Made by a program: the position numbers and the translations under genes
In this document: in pieces, positions 1 to 12,006 of the stretch
Numbering within the stretch: position 1 is the stretch's first letter
Layout: each line of letters begins with the position of its first letter
NCBI RefSeq assembly: GCF_000204055.1
Contig: NW_006768804.1
Span: 412,612-476,611 of the forward strand
Reading direction: 5' to 3'
Length of the DNA stretch: 64,000 nucleotides
Source: Melampsora larici-populina 98AG31
Lineage: Eukaryota > Basidiomycota > Pucciniomycetes > Pucciniales > Melampsoraceae
Notes under the pieces: model-generated
Database searches by the model: none
Seen by the model: only the letters and a program-made list of their open reading frames with translations
What the model was told of the DNA's origin: nothing

Positions 1-1200
1 TGCTGGACCAGTGTTGGCTACAGCCAATTTGAGAATGAATGTTTTTTTTTGAAAAGTGCACCACAGTGTAAAACCTGGTATTCTTTTTGACCAAGTTCTG
101 TCTCTCTTCTGATCTTGAGAATCAAGAGAGTACAAATTGTGTAATAACAATGTTTGATTGCTTTTGGCCACTGCAGCAATGCAAATCTAAAAAAATCAAT
201 CATTTATGGTGTTCAAACCTCAAAATCAATTTGTGCAAGTTTTGTGCAAATTCTTTCAAAATTTTTCACAGAATTTGCACCAAACTTGCAGACTTAAGAC
301 TTGCATATGTTGACGTAAGAAGCCTTGTCACATCAAGGGCCTCCTGGCTTTGATCCAGACAGTGCATCATCATGCATAGGGCCATGACCCGGACCCAACC
401 CTGCCTGGCCAAGGTTGCCCAATGCCATTCTCATAAGATAACAGCACATGACACAAGGAACCTTCACAATACATCATACATCGCTGGAAAACAAAGCTGG
501 TGGACAATCATCTACTGACAGAGTCACACAGCCTCCAATATGTGCTTGCAAAACCCGTCTACCCCCGTGACTTGATCATTAAACTTACTTTGATCTATAC
601 AAACTTCCACCCTCGCTATGACTCCATCCTCTTCCAGTCTTGCCCCATTGGATTCTATTTCCCAAATCACCTCCAATACCACCTCCCCAGTTTGCACCTT
701 GTTGGTGTGGACTTATTTTGTCCAGGAAGAAGTCTCTGGTGTTATGACAAGAATGTGCCATGCTTAAGAGGGTTTCATTGACACTCACAATCCCATGGAA
801 GAAGATCCTGAGACAGTTGGAATTTGCAACAAACCACTTGCCAGTGACAAGAACACCAGTATTAAATTCATGATTTGACATCCTTGGTGTGCCCAACATA
901 TTGTACCACCAATTCACATCAATCAACCAACCGTTGTGGCCTTTTTTATCAATGGTAAACCTATCAGAGTGAGTTTTTTTCACTCTATCTATTCTCTTTC
1001 ATCTATTGAATTTCTTTTTGATTTTATACATCTTTTCCATTTTCATCTCTTTAATCATCCGTTTTATCCTTTCAAGAGTTCAACTTCTGATGCATAATTT
1101 TCTAATCAATTATCCATAATTTAATGCTGTATGTTTTTCTTTTACTGATTGATGAGTCTTCTATTCCTTTGTCTGATCTTAGGTCAAACCTGTCAACAGC
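1..1200. other. Gene-poor left edge
   Basis: No convincing host gene. The stretch is AT-rich with scattered short open frames. The only frame that looks protein-like lies on the minus strand at 585-983, about 130 codons rich in Trp, Gly and Asn (for example GHNGWLIDVNWWYN). It has no family I recognise and probably is a transposon relic. Around 360-420 a C/G-rich patch (gacccggacccaaccctgcc) resembles patches near 51.3 kb and 55.1 kb, so it may be repeat-derived. Confidence 0.4.
585..983 (-). pseudogene. Possible coding relic, unknown family
   Basis: An open minus-strand frame of about 132 codons with natural-looking composition (Trp and Gly rich, few low-complexity runs). No motif I can name, no paired exon found on either side, and no promoter evidence. 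It could be a fragment of a transposon protein or chance. Listed because its composition differs from the AT-rich surroundings. Confidence 0.2.
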
Positions 1201-1600
1201 AACCAACACCACAACCGCTACACACCACACAGGATTTCAGCATGGTTTAGGTGCGGAGAAGAGGACTCCGCTATAACTTACAGCGCTCCCAATTGCTCAT
1301 TTTTGAGTTTCTTCTCACCTGGATGTGCAGAGTGTAACACCACTACACCAAACACAACACTATATAGCGGCACTCATTTCTACAAAGGACCCAAAAATTC
1401 TATAAACCTATTGATAAGCCACCCAAGCCCCAGCTCTGAGCGGAGTAATATGCTCCACTCAGGGCTTTTCTACTGTTGGAGCGCGGTGCACAGGCTCTGC
1501 TCTGGGTAGCGGAGGTTTGAGCAGATGCCAAAATCACTCCACTCACACTTTTTTTAGTGGAGCGGTTGCAGGGTTTTCAGCAGAGCCAACCTCAAGAATT
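1200..1600. repeat. GC-richer patch with short inverted motifs
   Basis: This 400 bp patch is richer in G+C than its flanks and holds many short inverted motifs, such as gagcggagtaatatgctcc near 1439 and paired ctccgct/agcggag words. Such patches usually are small decayed DNA elements (MITE-like), but I could not define terminal repeats or a target duplication. No gene is supported here. Confidence 0.25.
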
Positions 1601-1617
1601 CTCTCATCTGGTTTGGT

Positions 1618-3085
1618 GATCAATTTATGGGATCAATCAAAGAAAATTAATCATAGGTTGTTTACCAAGTTAGCAGAAAGGTTTAGCGCAAAGGAAAACT
1701 CAAAATTGATGGAATCTAATCAATAGAAGATCTTTTAGGCTTATACATTTCACATTATATTATCATGAGGACATTTATTTCAAACAACGTATTAAGATCA
1801 GTACAAATTGTTAACAAAAAATTGTGAAAAGAAAAGAAACAAAAACATAAGAAAAATTTGAAAATATAGGTATACAGGCTTGGAAATGGTTTTTAGGGTT
1901 GTAATAGTAGGTTTATAGGTTTAGTGAGGTTAGAATATGAAAGAGCAGCATAGTTTTATACAGTAACAACTTTAATGTTGATGGTTGATAAGGAGGAACA
2001 AAAGTTATCAAGAAAACAAGGATTTTACAGGTATTTCCTAGTGTTCAGGAGCCTGAGGATGTACACTAAAGTCCATTCTTGAGGAAGGAAGTAGTGACAG
2101 GTGCGGACGAGAATCACAGGTGGTAAATACAAAGCCAGAAGGCTTGACAGTTGACCACGAATGATTTTAGAAGATTTAGAAGTTGAGAAGGAAAATTTTT
2201 CTCTCCTCAATTCTTCATTCAAAAATCTTCTCTCATCCGCATACGCACTACTTCAGCAAGTCGCCTTCTCTAAGAGATATTTTCATAGAAAATTAGTAAA
2301 AACCCACCCACCTCCTGGGTTAAGAAGTTGAACCTTCTCAGGTATGTTCTTGCCCCTCGGGATGTGGTTCTTGAATTGAACTTGTTATGACCTTTTGAGT
2401 ACCACCTCCCTTTTGGGGCCATCCCCACACCACAGAAGAGTATTGGGTCTTAGGGAAAGACCAGGTATTTAATGCGGACGGACTTTCCTGAGAAGGTTTT
2501 GATAACTCTACCTTGGGGGAAACAACATGAGATTACATCATGTAATTTGTTCATGTGTCTTCCCTGAACCCACCCAACTTGACGCCTTCCAACAATGAAT
2601 GGAGTTTACATATGTAATGGTGGTTTTAGTGATATTCAAGGTTGCCAAGAGGATTTTACTGGATTTTCAAGGTTATAGATGATTATGTAACATTCCAGTA
2701 GCAAGAGATTAGTAGCAATAGCTGTGTAAAGGTGTGAAAAGGTGTGAATTTTGTCAAAAATGGAGGTTTTCAGCTTATTATAACATATGTCAAATGATGT
2801 CAGAATTGGATGGTAGATGGCACATTACATAATTTAAAGACTTTAAATTATTAGTAACGGAGGTTTGTGATGAAAGTTATAAGAGAGATAAGAAATTGGT
2901 GTGAACTTTGAATTTTACACTTACATGCATACATGTGACAACATTTACATACAAACACCTTAACTTCACAACTCAATAACTCATCCATTACTCATAAGAA
3001 GTACCTAATATGGCGCCAATTATTGATCAGTATCACGAGCTCTACAAGATGCACTTTAGTAACCCAAATTTGAACATCATCTAAA
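1618..3085. repeat. Dispersed repeat family, copy A (interrupted)
   Basis: Copy A of a repeat shared with 17485-18410. Both start at tggtgatcaatttatgggat and share blocks in the same order: an aaaaacataagaaaaa block, gttagaatatgaaagarcarcat, ttgccaagaggatttt, atggaggttttcagct, catatgtcaaatga, and a final ctacaagatgcactttagtaa. Copy A carries about 570 extra bases (roughly 2030-2600) absent from copy B, so it was hit by a later insertion or B lost a segment. No coding capacity is evident. It is probably a non-autonomous element or a decayed LTR. Confidence 0.6.
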
Positions 3086-4100
3086 AAAACAGTACACAAG
3101 GTTTTGACTTTCTGGTCTCCAACACACTCATATCTTGCTTGATTTTTCAAGCTCAGAGCTGTGTTGTAGTACCAATTAAACTGTAACCCAACTCTTGAAT
3201 GCTTCAAACTCAATCATGAAGAATGGATCTTGGGTGAAAACCTGGTCCAATGCTTGTCTCCTCTTGCTATGGTGACAAAAACAATTGAAGGCCACCTTTC
3301 CCCTACTTTCTCTCTCATTATGCAGGGTTATCAATGGCTTGTGTGTTGTCTTGCACATGTCAGTATTATTTTATTTTATTTTTTGGTCTTCCTTTTGATT
3401 TCTATTTTTTTACAACTTTTACGGTTACTGAGTCATTTTCTTTGATTTTGATTTTTATAGGCCTGGGCCAATTCCAAGTTTAAGGTGCTCAAAGTTGCAA
3501 TTATGCCAATGATAAAGAAGATTATCCAATATCAAGAGGCTGCCAAGCAAAAGGCAGTCTACATCTGTTCACACACTGTGGAAAGCAAATTCTTCAGCAG
3601 CACCTTATATTAAATTATGATCACTACAGTCTTTGCAACTTATTATCCTCACATTCATAACATCAAGGCTCATCGATTCTCAACTTTCATTCTCAAGTCA
3701 ATTGGGCTCATGCCATTTCTGATCATATTTTTGGTTTGAGTTGGGTGCTTTGATTACTTCATAATATGACAATACATAAACTACATACAAAATAAACAAC
3801 AAAAACAAAAGAAGGAATGCTTAAAACAACACAAGTCAGTATCTAGCTTGAAAGAAAAATAAATAAAGAAATACTCGAAAATTAGTGATTACTATTGTGT
3901 AAAGTAAAGGATATCTAGCTTACAATCAAAATAAAGTTGTCAGTATCATTCAACATCAAGATCAGGGTCCAGAGTCGAGATTTAAGATCAGAAAGAAACA
4001 AGCATGGCATACCAAGATTACAGGCTGAGATCACCATAACAAACTAAACAGAGGTTCGATTCCAGGGTGTATGCTTAGAACAAAGAATTAGAAAGATGTC
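3086..4100. other. Repeat-like intergenic stretch
   Basis: No host gene. A short plus-strand frame at about 3462-3610, framed by a tag acceptor-like site, reads as a Lys-rich peptide (AWANSKFKVLKVAIMPMIKK) and then stops; it may be a transposase fragment. The remainder is AT-rich. From about 3900 the sequence takes on the purine-rich character (gatcgaaa, gagatc words) seen in the Gypsy LTR at 59.9-60.5 kb, so the LTR described next may begin earlier than I place it. Confidence 0.35.
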
Positions 4101-5291
4101 AGTGGGATGCGAAATGAAGAAATCAGAGATGAATTGAAAGAAAAAACTCACTTCTTGGCATGCAAGATCTAAATTGAAAGTCAAAATCGAAAATGAATTA
4201 CATACACTGTTGGTGAGAGAAGATGAATATCAATTTCAGGGTCCAGGATCGAAATCAATAAGAAGAAAGAGACAGGAAGTAAAGTTAGTATGGGAATGGA
4301 AGAAAAGGAAGGAGATAAGGATGAAAAGGAAGGACTTACTAGTTCAAAGTCGATCACAGGTCAAATTTTGATGTTGAATCGAAGGAAATCGATTGTTTAA
4401 AGCATGAGAAACGCCAAGAGATCGGTCGGAATCGGTCAGAGCAAAAGGAACGAAGCGGGGAAAGATTGCGGAAAGAGCCTTGAGGCCGAGTTGTGGTTTT
4501 GGTTAGGGAAAGATATATAAAGGGGGATTGATCTGTGTGTCTTGAAGAGCAAGTGTCTCTGGGTGTGTGTTTGTGTCCTAGTGTGATTTTCTTTGTGTTT
4601 GAATTGAGAGTTATTAGAAGTGTTTTTTGTGTTGAAGTGACCGTACAAGCGTTGTGAGCGATCGACCTATATCAAGTTCAAGAGTTAGAAGACCACAGGA
4701 GTTGTTTAGTTAGTTATTAGATAATCAGTTAAAAGAAAAGAAGTGGTGGATTAGAGAAACTACTTCACCTTGCAGCATCGTCAAGAAAGGTTGTATTAGC
4801 GTTAAAATCGAAGTTGCTGTGCTGTTTATTAGTGTTGAATTTGCTTGTTGCTGAGCTGCGTCGAAAACTAGTTGTGGAGTCGTCGAGTTAGGACTGTATC
4901 AACTTCGCCAAACCCGCCTCTTGATCCAAGTCGAGGCCGGGTCGAGTCAGGGATCCGAAATTACATTTCGGCCCTGTCCATTGTTACATGTGCTACCTAG
5001 CCGTGTTAACATTGAAATCAACGTAGTTTTACACCACAACATCGTGTAGAGTTGTGTGTGGTATCATCGGAGTCCGCCAAACCTTGCGGATCCTTTGAAA
5101 ATCTTAAATTTGTGTTACGGGAGGAATTTGTGGGGATAGAAAATTGTTAAGAGTTGTTCTAGTTCTTTTCGAACTGCAATAATTTTAAGGTTGAAGGCAG
5201 CGTAACTGCACCGTAGTTTCATCCGCTCTCACAAGTGGTGATTCTTACCTTCTCCGGCTCAGCCTACGCTACACTGCGTAGGAGTTCTACA
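4100..5291 (+). repeat. Solo Ty3/Gypsy LTR (copy A)
   Basis: The right part matches the LTR in front of the gag gene at 61.4 kb: the 38 bases at 4913-4950 match 60934-60971, and 5213-5291 match 61236-61314 with few changes, including the shared end gcgtaggagttctaca. A TATA-like atatataaaggggg near 4510 corresponds to cataaatagggga near 60610, so promoter and transcription start are probably in this part. After the terminal ...ctaca there is no primer-binding site or gag; a decayed transposase follows directly. I therefore call it a solo or truncated LTR. The left edge is not resolved. Confidence 0.65.
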
Positions 5292-5334
5292 ACACTTGAG
5301 GCAAAACCATTCCTGACAAGGTCCTCAGGTCCCC

Positions 5335-6480
5335 AGGCAAGTGATTCAACTGTTTGGGCTGCAACAGTGGTGAGCTTGAGACAAGGGTCAAGGAAAGTAT
5401 TGGTAAATTGATTCACATCTCCGACTTCATCTGCCTCGCAACTGGATGGCTTGTACTACCTCCCAAAACCATCTCAACACTGCCATCTTGAGATGCGGCT
5501 GTCACAATCTAACCCGGATCTAAGAAGGGATGGTGGGATGCTCAGCAACTTATCAAACAGATCGTCACTCAAGCCATTCTGATATTCGAACACAAGCATC
5601 CAAAGGCTCAAGGATGCTTTATTTTTGAATGCTCTGCAGCACACAAGTCTTGTGCTTCAGATGCTCTCCACCTATCAAGATGAATCTCAAACCGGGTGGT
5701 GCAAAGGCTAAGCTTAGGGACACTGTTATCCCATCTGAAAATCCTAATATTCCAATAGAACTCTGAGGAAAAGTTCAAACCATGAACTTCTTGCCCAATT
5801 ATGTCAACCCGGCTCCATCCCAGAAATCTAAACGTGGGAAAGCTGCTAAAACAGAAGACCTGGCAGGAAAACCTAAAGGGATCAAGAAAATTCTCATTGA
5901 GCATGGCGTGCGGGATCATCACAACAAACTATGTGCTTCGCGAGGTGAAAAAGAGATGAGTCTGAAATGTAAGGCCTGCAAGATGACTGGAAGTGCAAAG
6001 GATAAAATTGCTTGAGCCAAGCAGTTACTTTGACATGCTAATATTCCTGAAGAAAAAGATTGCCCAACTCCTAGCAATGCTTTACCCGTGGTAGATATTC
6101 CAAACTGTTGTGCACACAAGGTGCTAGCAAACCAATCTGACTTTGCCAATGAAAAGCCACTGCTTCAGCAGGAAATTGAGAAGGCGGGTCATATCTGCAA
6201 TTTTCTGCCTAAGTTTCACTGTGAATTTGATCCCATTAAGCATCTTTGGTGTTACATAAAATTACGTAAGTCTTTTGAATCATTCTCTCATTTTTTTTCA
6301 GCCGCGCCTGATGAGAATCAAACACTGATTTCATGACAGGATATCAAGATCACACTTTTGAATGGCCACAGCCTACAAGAAGCTAAGGACTTTTTTGAAA
6401 AGATCAGGCAAACATGTCATATTCAAACCATCTGTTGCTTTTTTTGCAAGACTGATGGAAAGATGACTGAACTCATGTAA
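5335..6480 (+). pseudogene. Decayed Tc1/mariner-type (DDE_3) transposase
   Basis: Translating the plus strand in pieces gives the ordered landmarks of the fungal Tc1/mariner-like DDE endonuclease family: SDFICLATG near 5420, DGWWDAQQLIKQ near 5530, FIFECSAAHKS near 5620, then KGIKKILIEHGV with the paired cysteines KCKACK near 5970, and CCAHKVLANQSDF to FLPKFHCEFDPIKHLWCY at 6100-6255. In active members the last motif is NPIE, whose Glu is catalytic. Here it is DPIK, so the third catalytic acid is lost. In-frame stops and frame changes (near 5670, 5767 and 6013) confirm decay. It lies 45 bases after the solo LTR. Confidence 0.7.
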
Positions 6481-7553
6481 GTTCACCTTCTCAGTCATTT
6501 CTTGAAATCATTTGAGTTTTGTCTAAATGATTCTCCTATTTTTTGTCTGATTCACAATCATTTTTCTCAAGAATAGGGACACTATAAAAGCCAAAGACTC
6601 TCTTCAGCTTCCAACAAAACTCTATGCATCACACAAGTTGTTCCTCTCAACTCTGCTAGCCAAACTTAACCAAGTCCAATCCTGCCTCAGATTTATTGAC
6701 GACAAGTTGTTTCCGAAGGGGCTGGTGTTCTTCTATCTCTGTCACATTTCTGTCTACAGATTTCTTGTTTAGTTTTCATGGGCATAATCTAATTCTACTG
6801 CTTTGTGGTAGTGCTAAAGTACTACATATGTGTACACCACATAAGCGGCATAAATCATGTGGTGGGCAGGGTGCAAGGGCAGGCCTCCAGGCTTGATTTT
6901 GGGGCTGGTGTGCTCATGTTTATACCACCCAGTTTACATGTGATTATGGGTGAAAAAACCTTATGTAGCATCCATAAAATTTCCAGATCACATCTTGTCT
7001 CAACATTGTAGTTGATGTCTCAAAACAAGATGGACCTTGAATCCAAGCAACCAAATTGTGTGCCCAGACCAACCACCAATACCAATCAAACTGCTGCTAC
7101 CAATGACTTGCAATACTTAGATCCTCCATTTGAAAGTCTTGACCAAGTTCAAGAGTTTGAAAATGGAATTCATGGCAAAGATGAGGTGGATCAGGGAGAA
7201 GGGCAAGAGTATGCTACTGAAAGTAGCTATATAGATACACTTTTTGATTGAAGATTATTTAATATTAGAGTTGAAGCAGAAACACCTGCTCCTATTGTTA
7301 TAGATCAGGGACCTGGGAACAAATATTGGGACAAAGACAATCTTTTCATTGATGTTTTTTTTAATAATCGTCAATCAAATAGCCAGTTTCAAACCAAACC
7401 TGGTTTTGTTTTTGGCTGGGAGGTTTCAAAAATGTCAACTCAATACACAAAATTACCGCCAAAAAAGCAACTGGGTGTACCGGGGTTCTTGGCAACCGGG
7501 TTAGGTTTGAGACCCGCTAATCTACAGCAGTATTATGAGATACAATACATTTA
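6481..7553. other. Transposon-derived stretch without an intact gene
   Basis: The plus strand keeps short exon-like pieces bounded by splice-like sites: one at about 6570-6730 (peptide with LPTKLYASHKLFLSTLLAKL) and an acidic 79-codon frame at 7012-7251. They may be the tail of the decayed transposase to the left or of another element. I recognise no domain in them. No regulatory feature is evident. Confidence 0.35.
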
Positions 7554-8059
7554 GAACGGTCTGCTGTCCCCCGTGACTCCGGTTGACTCTAGGACAGGGG
7601 GTTAGGGAGGGGGATCAAATGCCTGCCCAGCGCTGTTGCAAAACCACAAGAAGCTTGAGTCTAAATGACTCATACCTCCAACGCCGAATCCCTCAATTGG
7701 GAGTGCTTAACGCACACATAGACGCGAAGGAATAGAGGATCACCGCCTCCTTCGGGTGGGCTAAATGCCTAAAGGTGATTAACAAAAGAGTTTTTTTCGA
7801 ATATTCAATATTCCAGCTCAATTTTTTTTTCAATTACCTCAATTCCTTACGGAAAGATAATAACATTCAGTATCCACCCTAAATGTGGTAAAAAAAAGTT
7901 CATCATCAGAAGTCCAAAACGTCAACGAAATCCCTTGCTCCGACTATATGGCCGTTTCTCTAAGGTAAATTAGTCCTTAAATTTCTTATTTAACTTATTT
8001 AGATAGTGTTGTATGCAATTAATGCCAATAAGCACTTAAAAAAAAGGAACGGTCTGCTG
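7554..8059. mobile_element. Candidate retroposed insertion with 13 bp duplication
   Basis: The 13-mer GAACGGTCTGCTG occurs exactly at 7554-7566 and 8047-8059. Between them lie 480 bases, G+C-rich at the left, ending in an A-rich tail (cacttaaaaaaaag) just before the second copy. A direct target duplication plus an A-tail is the signature of LINE-mobilised retroposition. The left 200 bases contain small inverted segments (for example gaatccctcaattgggagtgc and a ccgcctccttcgggtggg arm pair with a ttcg loop), as expected of a structured RNA. I could not identify the source RNA or a clear Pol III A/B box. Confidence 0.45.
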
Positions 8060-9280
8060 CTTTCATCTTCTATTTTCCACATGAGCGTTATGTTACCTTC
8101 TTTTTTGCTATTTGAGGGGATTTTAACACCTCAGAGGCACGTCTCAGCGCCCCAACTATAGGCGTGTCTTTGAAAACCCCAAAATTCGCGCCCAGGCCAC
8201 AGTATAAAGCTTAGCCTCTTCCAATGCCGTCTGGCATACCTACTGGAAACTTATTCCACATGCGCATCTGCACGTTCAACCTCCCTTCATAATTTTGGCT
8301 GCTACAGAACACAGTCGAAAGAGCGATTTTTGCGATTCAGACTAGTTCAACAAGATTTTCTTGGAGGGCTTATTCGAGAAAGCTGAATGTAAAACACCAT
8401 AAGTGAATATGGTCAGCTTGTCTAGTACAGGTGCTACTTAGGTTCACAAAGGAGTATATACAAGCACAAGCAGCACACGGATGCGGTATCTTTTCAAGCT
8501 CCGCGGATACAAGAGGTCTCCAATGCGTATCTTACTGCATCCCAAAAAGCCCAAACACAATTTGCGCCGTTTTAGCTCGGCTCGAAAGCCTACCAACCTA
8601 AAGCGGAATCGCTCAGGTACCTGGGAGGACTGCAATCCTGGATATGGCATTTGAACTCTGTGCACCGGCGTCACGCATGGCCTTCTCAATGTCATTCATC
8701 AAGGTCTTGTGCGCGGCTACAAATTCGCCAACGCAGTGATGTCATTTTGACCACACCGAACAGATCCCATCTCGGGTGGGTGCAAGCAAAGCCGCATTCC
8801 CCGCCGCTGTCTTGATAGATTTAATAATTGTAGAGTATCATTTCTTACCAGATCTGGCTGCTGAATTACATTTCTTTCGTCAATTGTTTTCACACCCCCG
8901 AGTTTATCTCGGTTATACCTAAGTATCGTAGGCACTGCGTGATCAAGTGTGCTGTGCTGTAGTGAGAGCCCAGATCTGCACTCATAATCAGTCGAAGCAA
9001 TTCCGCGCTAAGCCTCTGCATTGAGCTCAATATCTAACCATATCGAGCTTCATCTTGACTTTCCCATGCTACGTTCACTTCTTTGGTAAATCATGAAGGA
9101 TTCTCTTGCAGCCCATGCTTTAGCCCTCCTGTGGCTCAGAGTACTTAAAGCCCTCTATCATGGTCATGTAGTCCAATTTCTTCATCGCATCACTCGCAGA
9201 CTTTCTACATTTCTGACCACGAAGCCACTTTACTAGGATATACCTCATTTATCTAAATTATTATAACGATTTCACCAACC
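8060..9280. other. Upstream region of the CFEM gene
   Basis: This 1.2 kb is less AT-rich than the flanking repeats. It contains the decayed minus-strand coding relic described separately (8444-8935). The last 250 bases before the CFEM start are pyrimidine-rich (cttcatcgcatcactcgcagactttc), as is common in fungal promoters. I see no clear TATA box. Confidence 0.35.
8444..8935 (-). pseudogene. Decayed protein-coding relic, unknown function
   Basis: On the minus strand, 8935-8720 reads as a natural-looking peptide with NDITALAN at its end. The next open stretch, in a different frame (about 8719-8630), continues FVAAHKTLMNDIEKAMRDAG. The switch of frame between ALAN and FVAA, with no splice-site pair there, points to a single-base indel in a formerly continuous gene, followed by stops. 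I do not recognise the family. G+C content is clearly higher than in surrounding repeats, so this may have been a host gene. Confidence 0.35.
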
Positions 9281-10504
9281 ATGCCTTCAGTCTACAGCAC
9301 ACTCTTTTTAGCTTCTCTTCCTTTCACCCTCGCTTTCAGCGCAGAGCGTAGACAAGCTCTCCCTGCGGACTTCTCTAGCTTGCCAAGCTGTGGTCAAAAC
9401 TGTCTTATTACAGCTGCGACCTCCGGCAGCTCAGGCTGTCCGTTGGTAAGTAGAGCTCCTTTTACTTGACTATCATCTGCTCCAGTTCAAGAATTTATAT
9501 GAACAAATTCTAACTCATTTGTACTGCCATGTGGCAATGTTTCTCACTGCTTAGACCGATTTCAAGTGCCTTGCTAACAGTGGCACTTTCAAGGACTCTG
9601 TCACTAAGTGTGCACTAAGCTCTTGCTCGCCATCAGACCAAATCGCAATGGCGAACTGGGCGGTCAAGGTATGACCATTTTTTCTTTTTATTCACAATTG
9701 GGGCCGCATGAACTACGAAAATGACACCACACTTCGTTTCAGACTTCTGCCTCCCTTGGAATTTCACTTGATCTTTCTCAAGCAGGTTGGTGGCAGACTT
9801 TTTCAATTCTCTTCATTCTCATCGAGAGCTGACTTGTTTTCTAAAGCTGCTGCTGCTGGGGTCAATATTGGAAACAAGCAAACCCCTGCCCCAGAGAAAC
9901 CTTCATCTGATGACACCACTGAAGCGAAACCGGCTCCTGCTAAGAAAGCCCCTACCACTGACAAACCCAAAGACGACAAACCCAAAGATGACAAACCGAA
10001 AGACCAGCCAACTTCTGACAGCTCGAACCAACCATCACCCGATCCCGTTGCTCCTACTGCTAACGATGGCTATACAGCTACTTCAAAGGACACCCAATCC
10101 AGTGTGGTACGTTATCACAGTTGACTGAAAACCTATGCACGTCAAAACTTATCACAAGCAAGTACCACGGACATGTAGACTGCCGCTCCCGCCGGAAGTG
10201 CTACTCAAGCTAGTACTAACGCCACCATCAGCACTTCGTCCTACCCTACCGCTGCTGTTGGCAGTAACCCCACTGCCTCGTCCACGACTAATAATGCCAC
10301 TGATACCGGTAACACACCCTCTGCATCGGTATGTTTTACTCATTCACGCGTTTTATTTTCACGCTTCTACTATTGACCATGCCTTACGCCATTACTATCC
10401 TAAAGAACCAGACGGAATCCCAGACTAGTGGCTCGTCTCTTTCGGTCACTGTTGACATTCTGTCACTCACTCTTGTGACTGTATTTGTCTCATCTTTCCT
10501 TTGA
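9281..10504 (+). CDS. CFEM-domain GPI-anchored surface protein
   Basis: Six exons (9281-9445, 9555-9668, 9743-9785, 9847-10106, 10179-10328, 10406-10504) keep phase and give 276 residues. An N-terminal signal peptide (LFLASLPFTLAFS) is followed by a CFEM-like module at about residues 32-90, with CGQNC, the TDFKC element and a C-ALSSC pair. Known CFEM modules have eight Cys; I count six. The second Cys of the usual CxC after the Asp and the final Cys (VKTSAS here) are missing. A Lys/Pro/Asp stretch with three PKDDK-type repeats and a Ser/Thr/Asn-rich stalk follow, then a hydrophobic C-terminus after SGSS, typical of GPI attachment. Family members sit at the cell wall or membrane, and some bind haem. 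Function here is inferred. Confidence 0.85.
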
Positions 10505-11594
10505 GGTTTAATTTTCTTTTGATGTTACTCCATCTTCCCTTTGTGGTATCTGCTCCCTTGACTGTCAGAACGATATAGATGTATGCCAGTGGCCTTGTCT
10601 ATTCTCTGACTCGCGTTTCTCGCACTGAACTATATGTCGCCAGTTGCAGTCATTGTTATCATTCAAATTTATTATTTTTCACTTCGACGCATGCAAGCAA
10701 TGAGCCTATCTTTTGACCTAACTTGTGTCTTCAAGCCTAAATGAGAGCTTACATGTCTTCATTGCTTACCTCAGACTCACACGGAGAAAAACGCAGATTT
10801 TCAGATTGTTTACTAATTTACAGCGGCGACGTTTGGGTTCACAAAAACTTATCAGACATGAGGCATCCTTGAATTTCATGAAGTTCAGAAAACCACATAA
10901 TTCTACTCTGCCTTGGTGAGGAGCCATCCAGACACATGCCTGTGAATGTTGATAACCTTCCAAAATAAAAATATGTCAAAGGGGCCCACTTTCTTCACTC
11001 TCAGCCTGCGAAGATTATCGGCTCATCTACTTTTCGTTTTGAAGAGATCTCACGCGACACAGAAACCTCACAACACATAGAATCAGAGCTAACTGAAACT
11101 CTATTTCCACAAAAATCTTGCTCCTTAAAACACAGAATAAAGCGACACATCAATGAAGTTCTGGAATGTGTGCCACCCAGTGCATGCCTCAATCACATAT
11201 ACCTTCTCTCAAATAGAATTTCGCACTAAGTCATACCTTGACTGGGGCATCTATTTTGTTTTGGATTATCAGCTGAGCACTAAGCACCATATCTGCATCT
11301 GAGGTTGTGTAACTATCTCATCACAAGATCTGAGGTGCCCCACATACTTTACAAACCTATTTTACAATTAATCTCAATCGTCTCTTGAAACGTATCTTGA
11401 GATATCCCAATTTTGCTGGATGTATCTTTATTAAGACAGGCTGTTTGTTGAGGAGCAATTGAATGCTTGTAGTGAGGGTCAAGCCCGAGTGTAAGGATAC
11501 ACATAGACATGTAGAGTCATCATGGGTTTAGTTGATGGGTTTAGATAGACACGTTGTATACATTCCTCTTCCACACTGGCTCCGGATGATCCTT
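10505..11594. other. Intergenic stretch, no gene seen
   Basis: Downstream of the CFEM gene. Only short frames on both strands with no family resemblance. The first 200 bases are T-rich and probably hold the 3' UTR and polyadenylation region of the CFEM transcript. No repeat termini found. Confidence 0.4.
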
Positions 11595-11632
11595 ACTCTT
11601 CTGAGAGCCACTCCTGGGATCATCTAGAGCTA
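11595..11632 (+). repeat. 38 bp unit, left copy of a split tandem repeat
   Basis: The 38 bases starting actcttctgagagccactcc recur at 15946-15983 with one difference. If the 4,262 bp element between 11633 and 15894 and one TA are removed, the two copies lie in tandem 87 bases apart. The element therefore inserted at a TA inside a pre-existing tandem duplication, rather than having made the repeats itself. Confidence 0.7.
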
Positions 11633-12006
11633 CAGCCTTTGTGAGAAATAATGGTTTTTTTTGTTCTCCTAGATTTTATTTAATTTCTGACTTGTTGAAA
11701 AAACAAGTTTTCTTTATTTTTCAAGTGGGATATAGTTAAGGGAACTGTCGACGTATTTGACATATTCCCACGGAATCTCACGCGGCACGTGGTGGATCTT
11801 CTGGTAGGTTCCAATCACGGTTCTAGAGGGGTCAGTGGGTTAGACCTCATCTGTGATTTCTCGCTTCACCTTGTCCACCCATTCTTCCCAACTCGAGTAT
11901 CCCTCATCCGTGATTTCCTGTCTTGCTTCACCTCATCCACCTATTCTTTTGTCCCTCTATTATTTCTACCTCAACCATCCTACCTCAAATTTGGCACAAA
12001 ACTGAT

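Noticed and set aside
4045..4075. tRNA-like box B (gaggttcgattccagg)
   Set aside because: No matching A box or cloverleaf around it; it lies in purine-rich LTR-like sequence. No tRNA or rRNA gene was recognised anywhere.
9787..10128. Alternative frames over the CFEM stalk
   Set aside because: Low-complexity repeats leave all frames open; only the spliced frame joins signal peptide, CFEM module and GPI tail.
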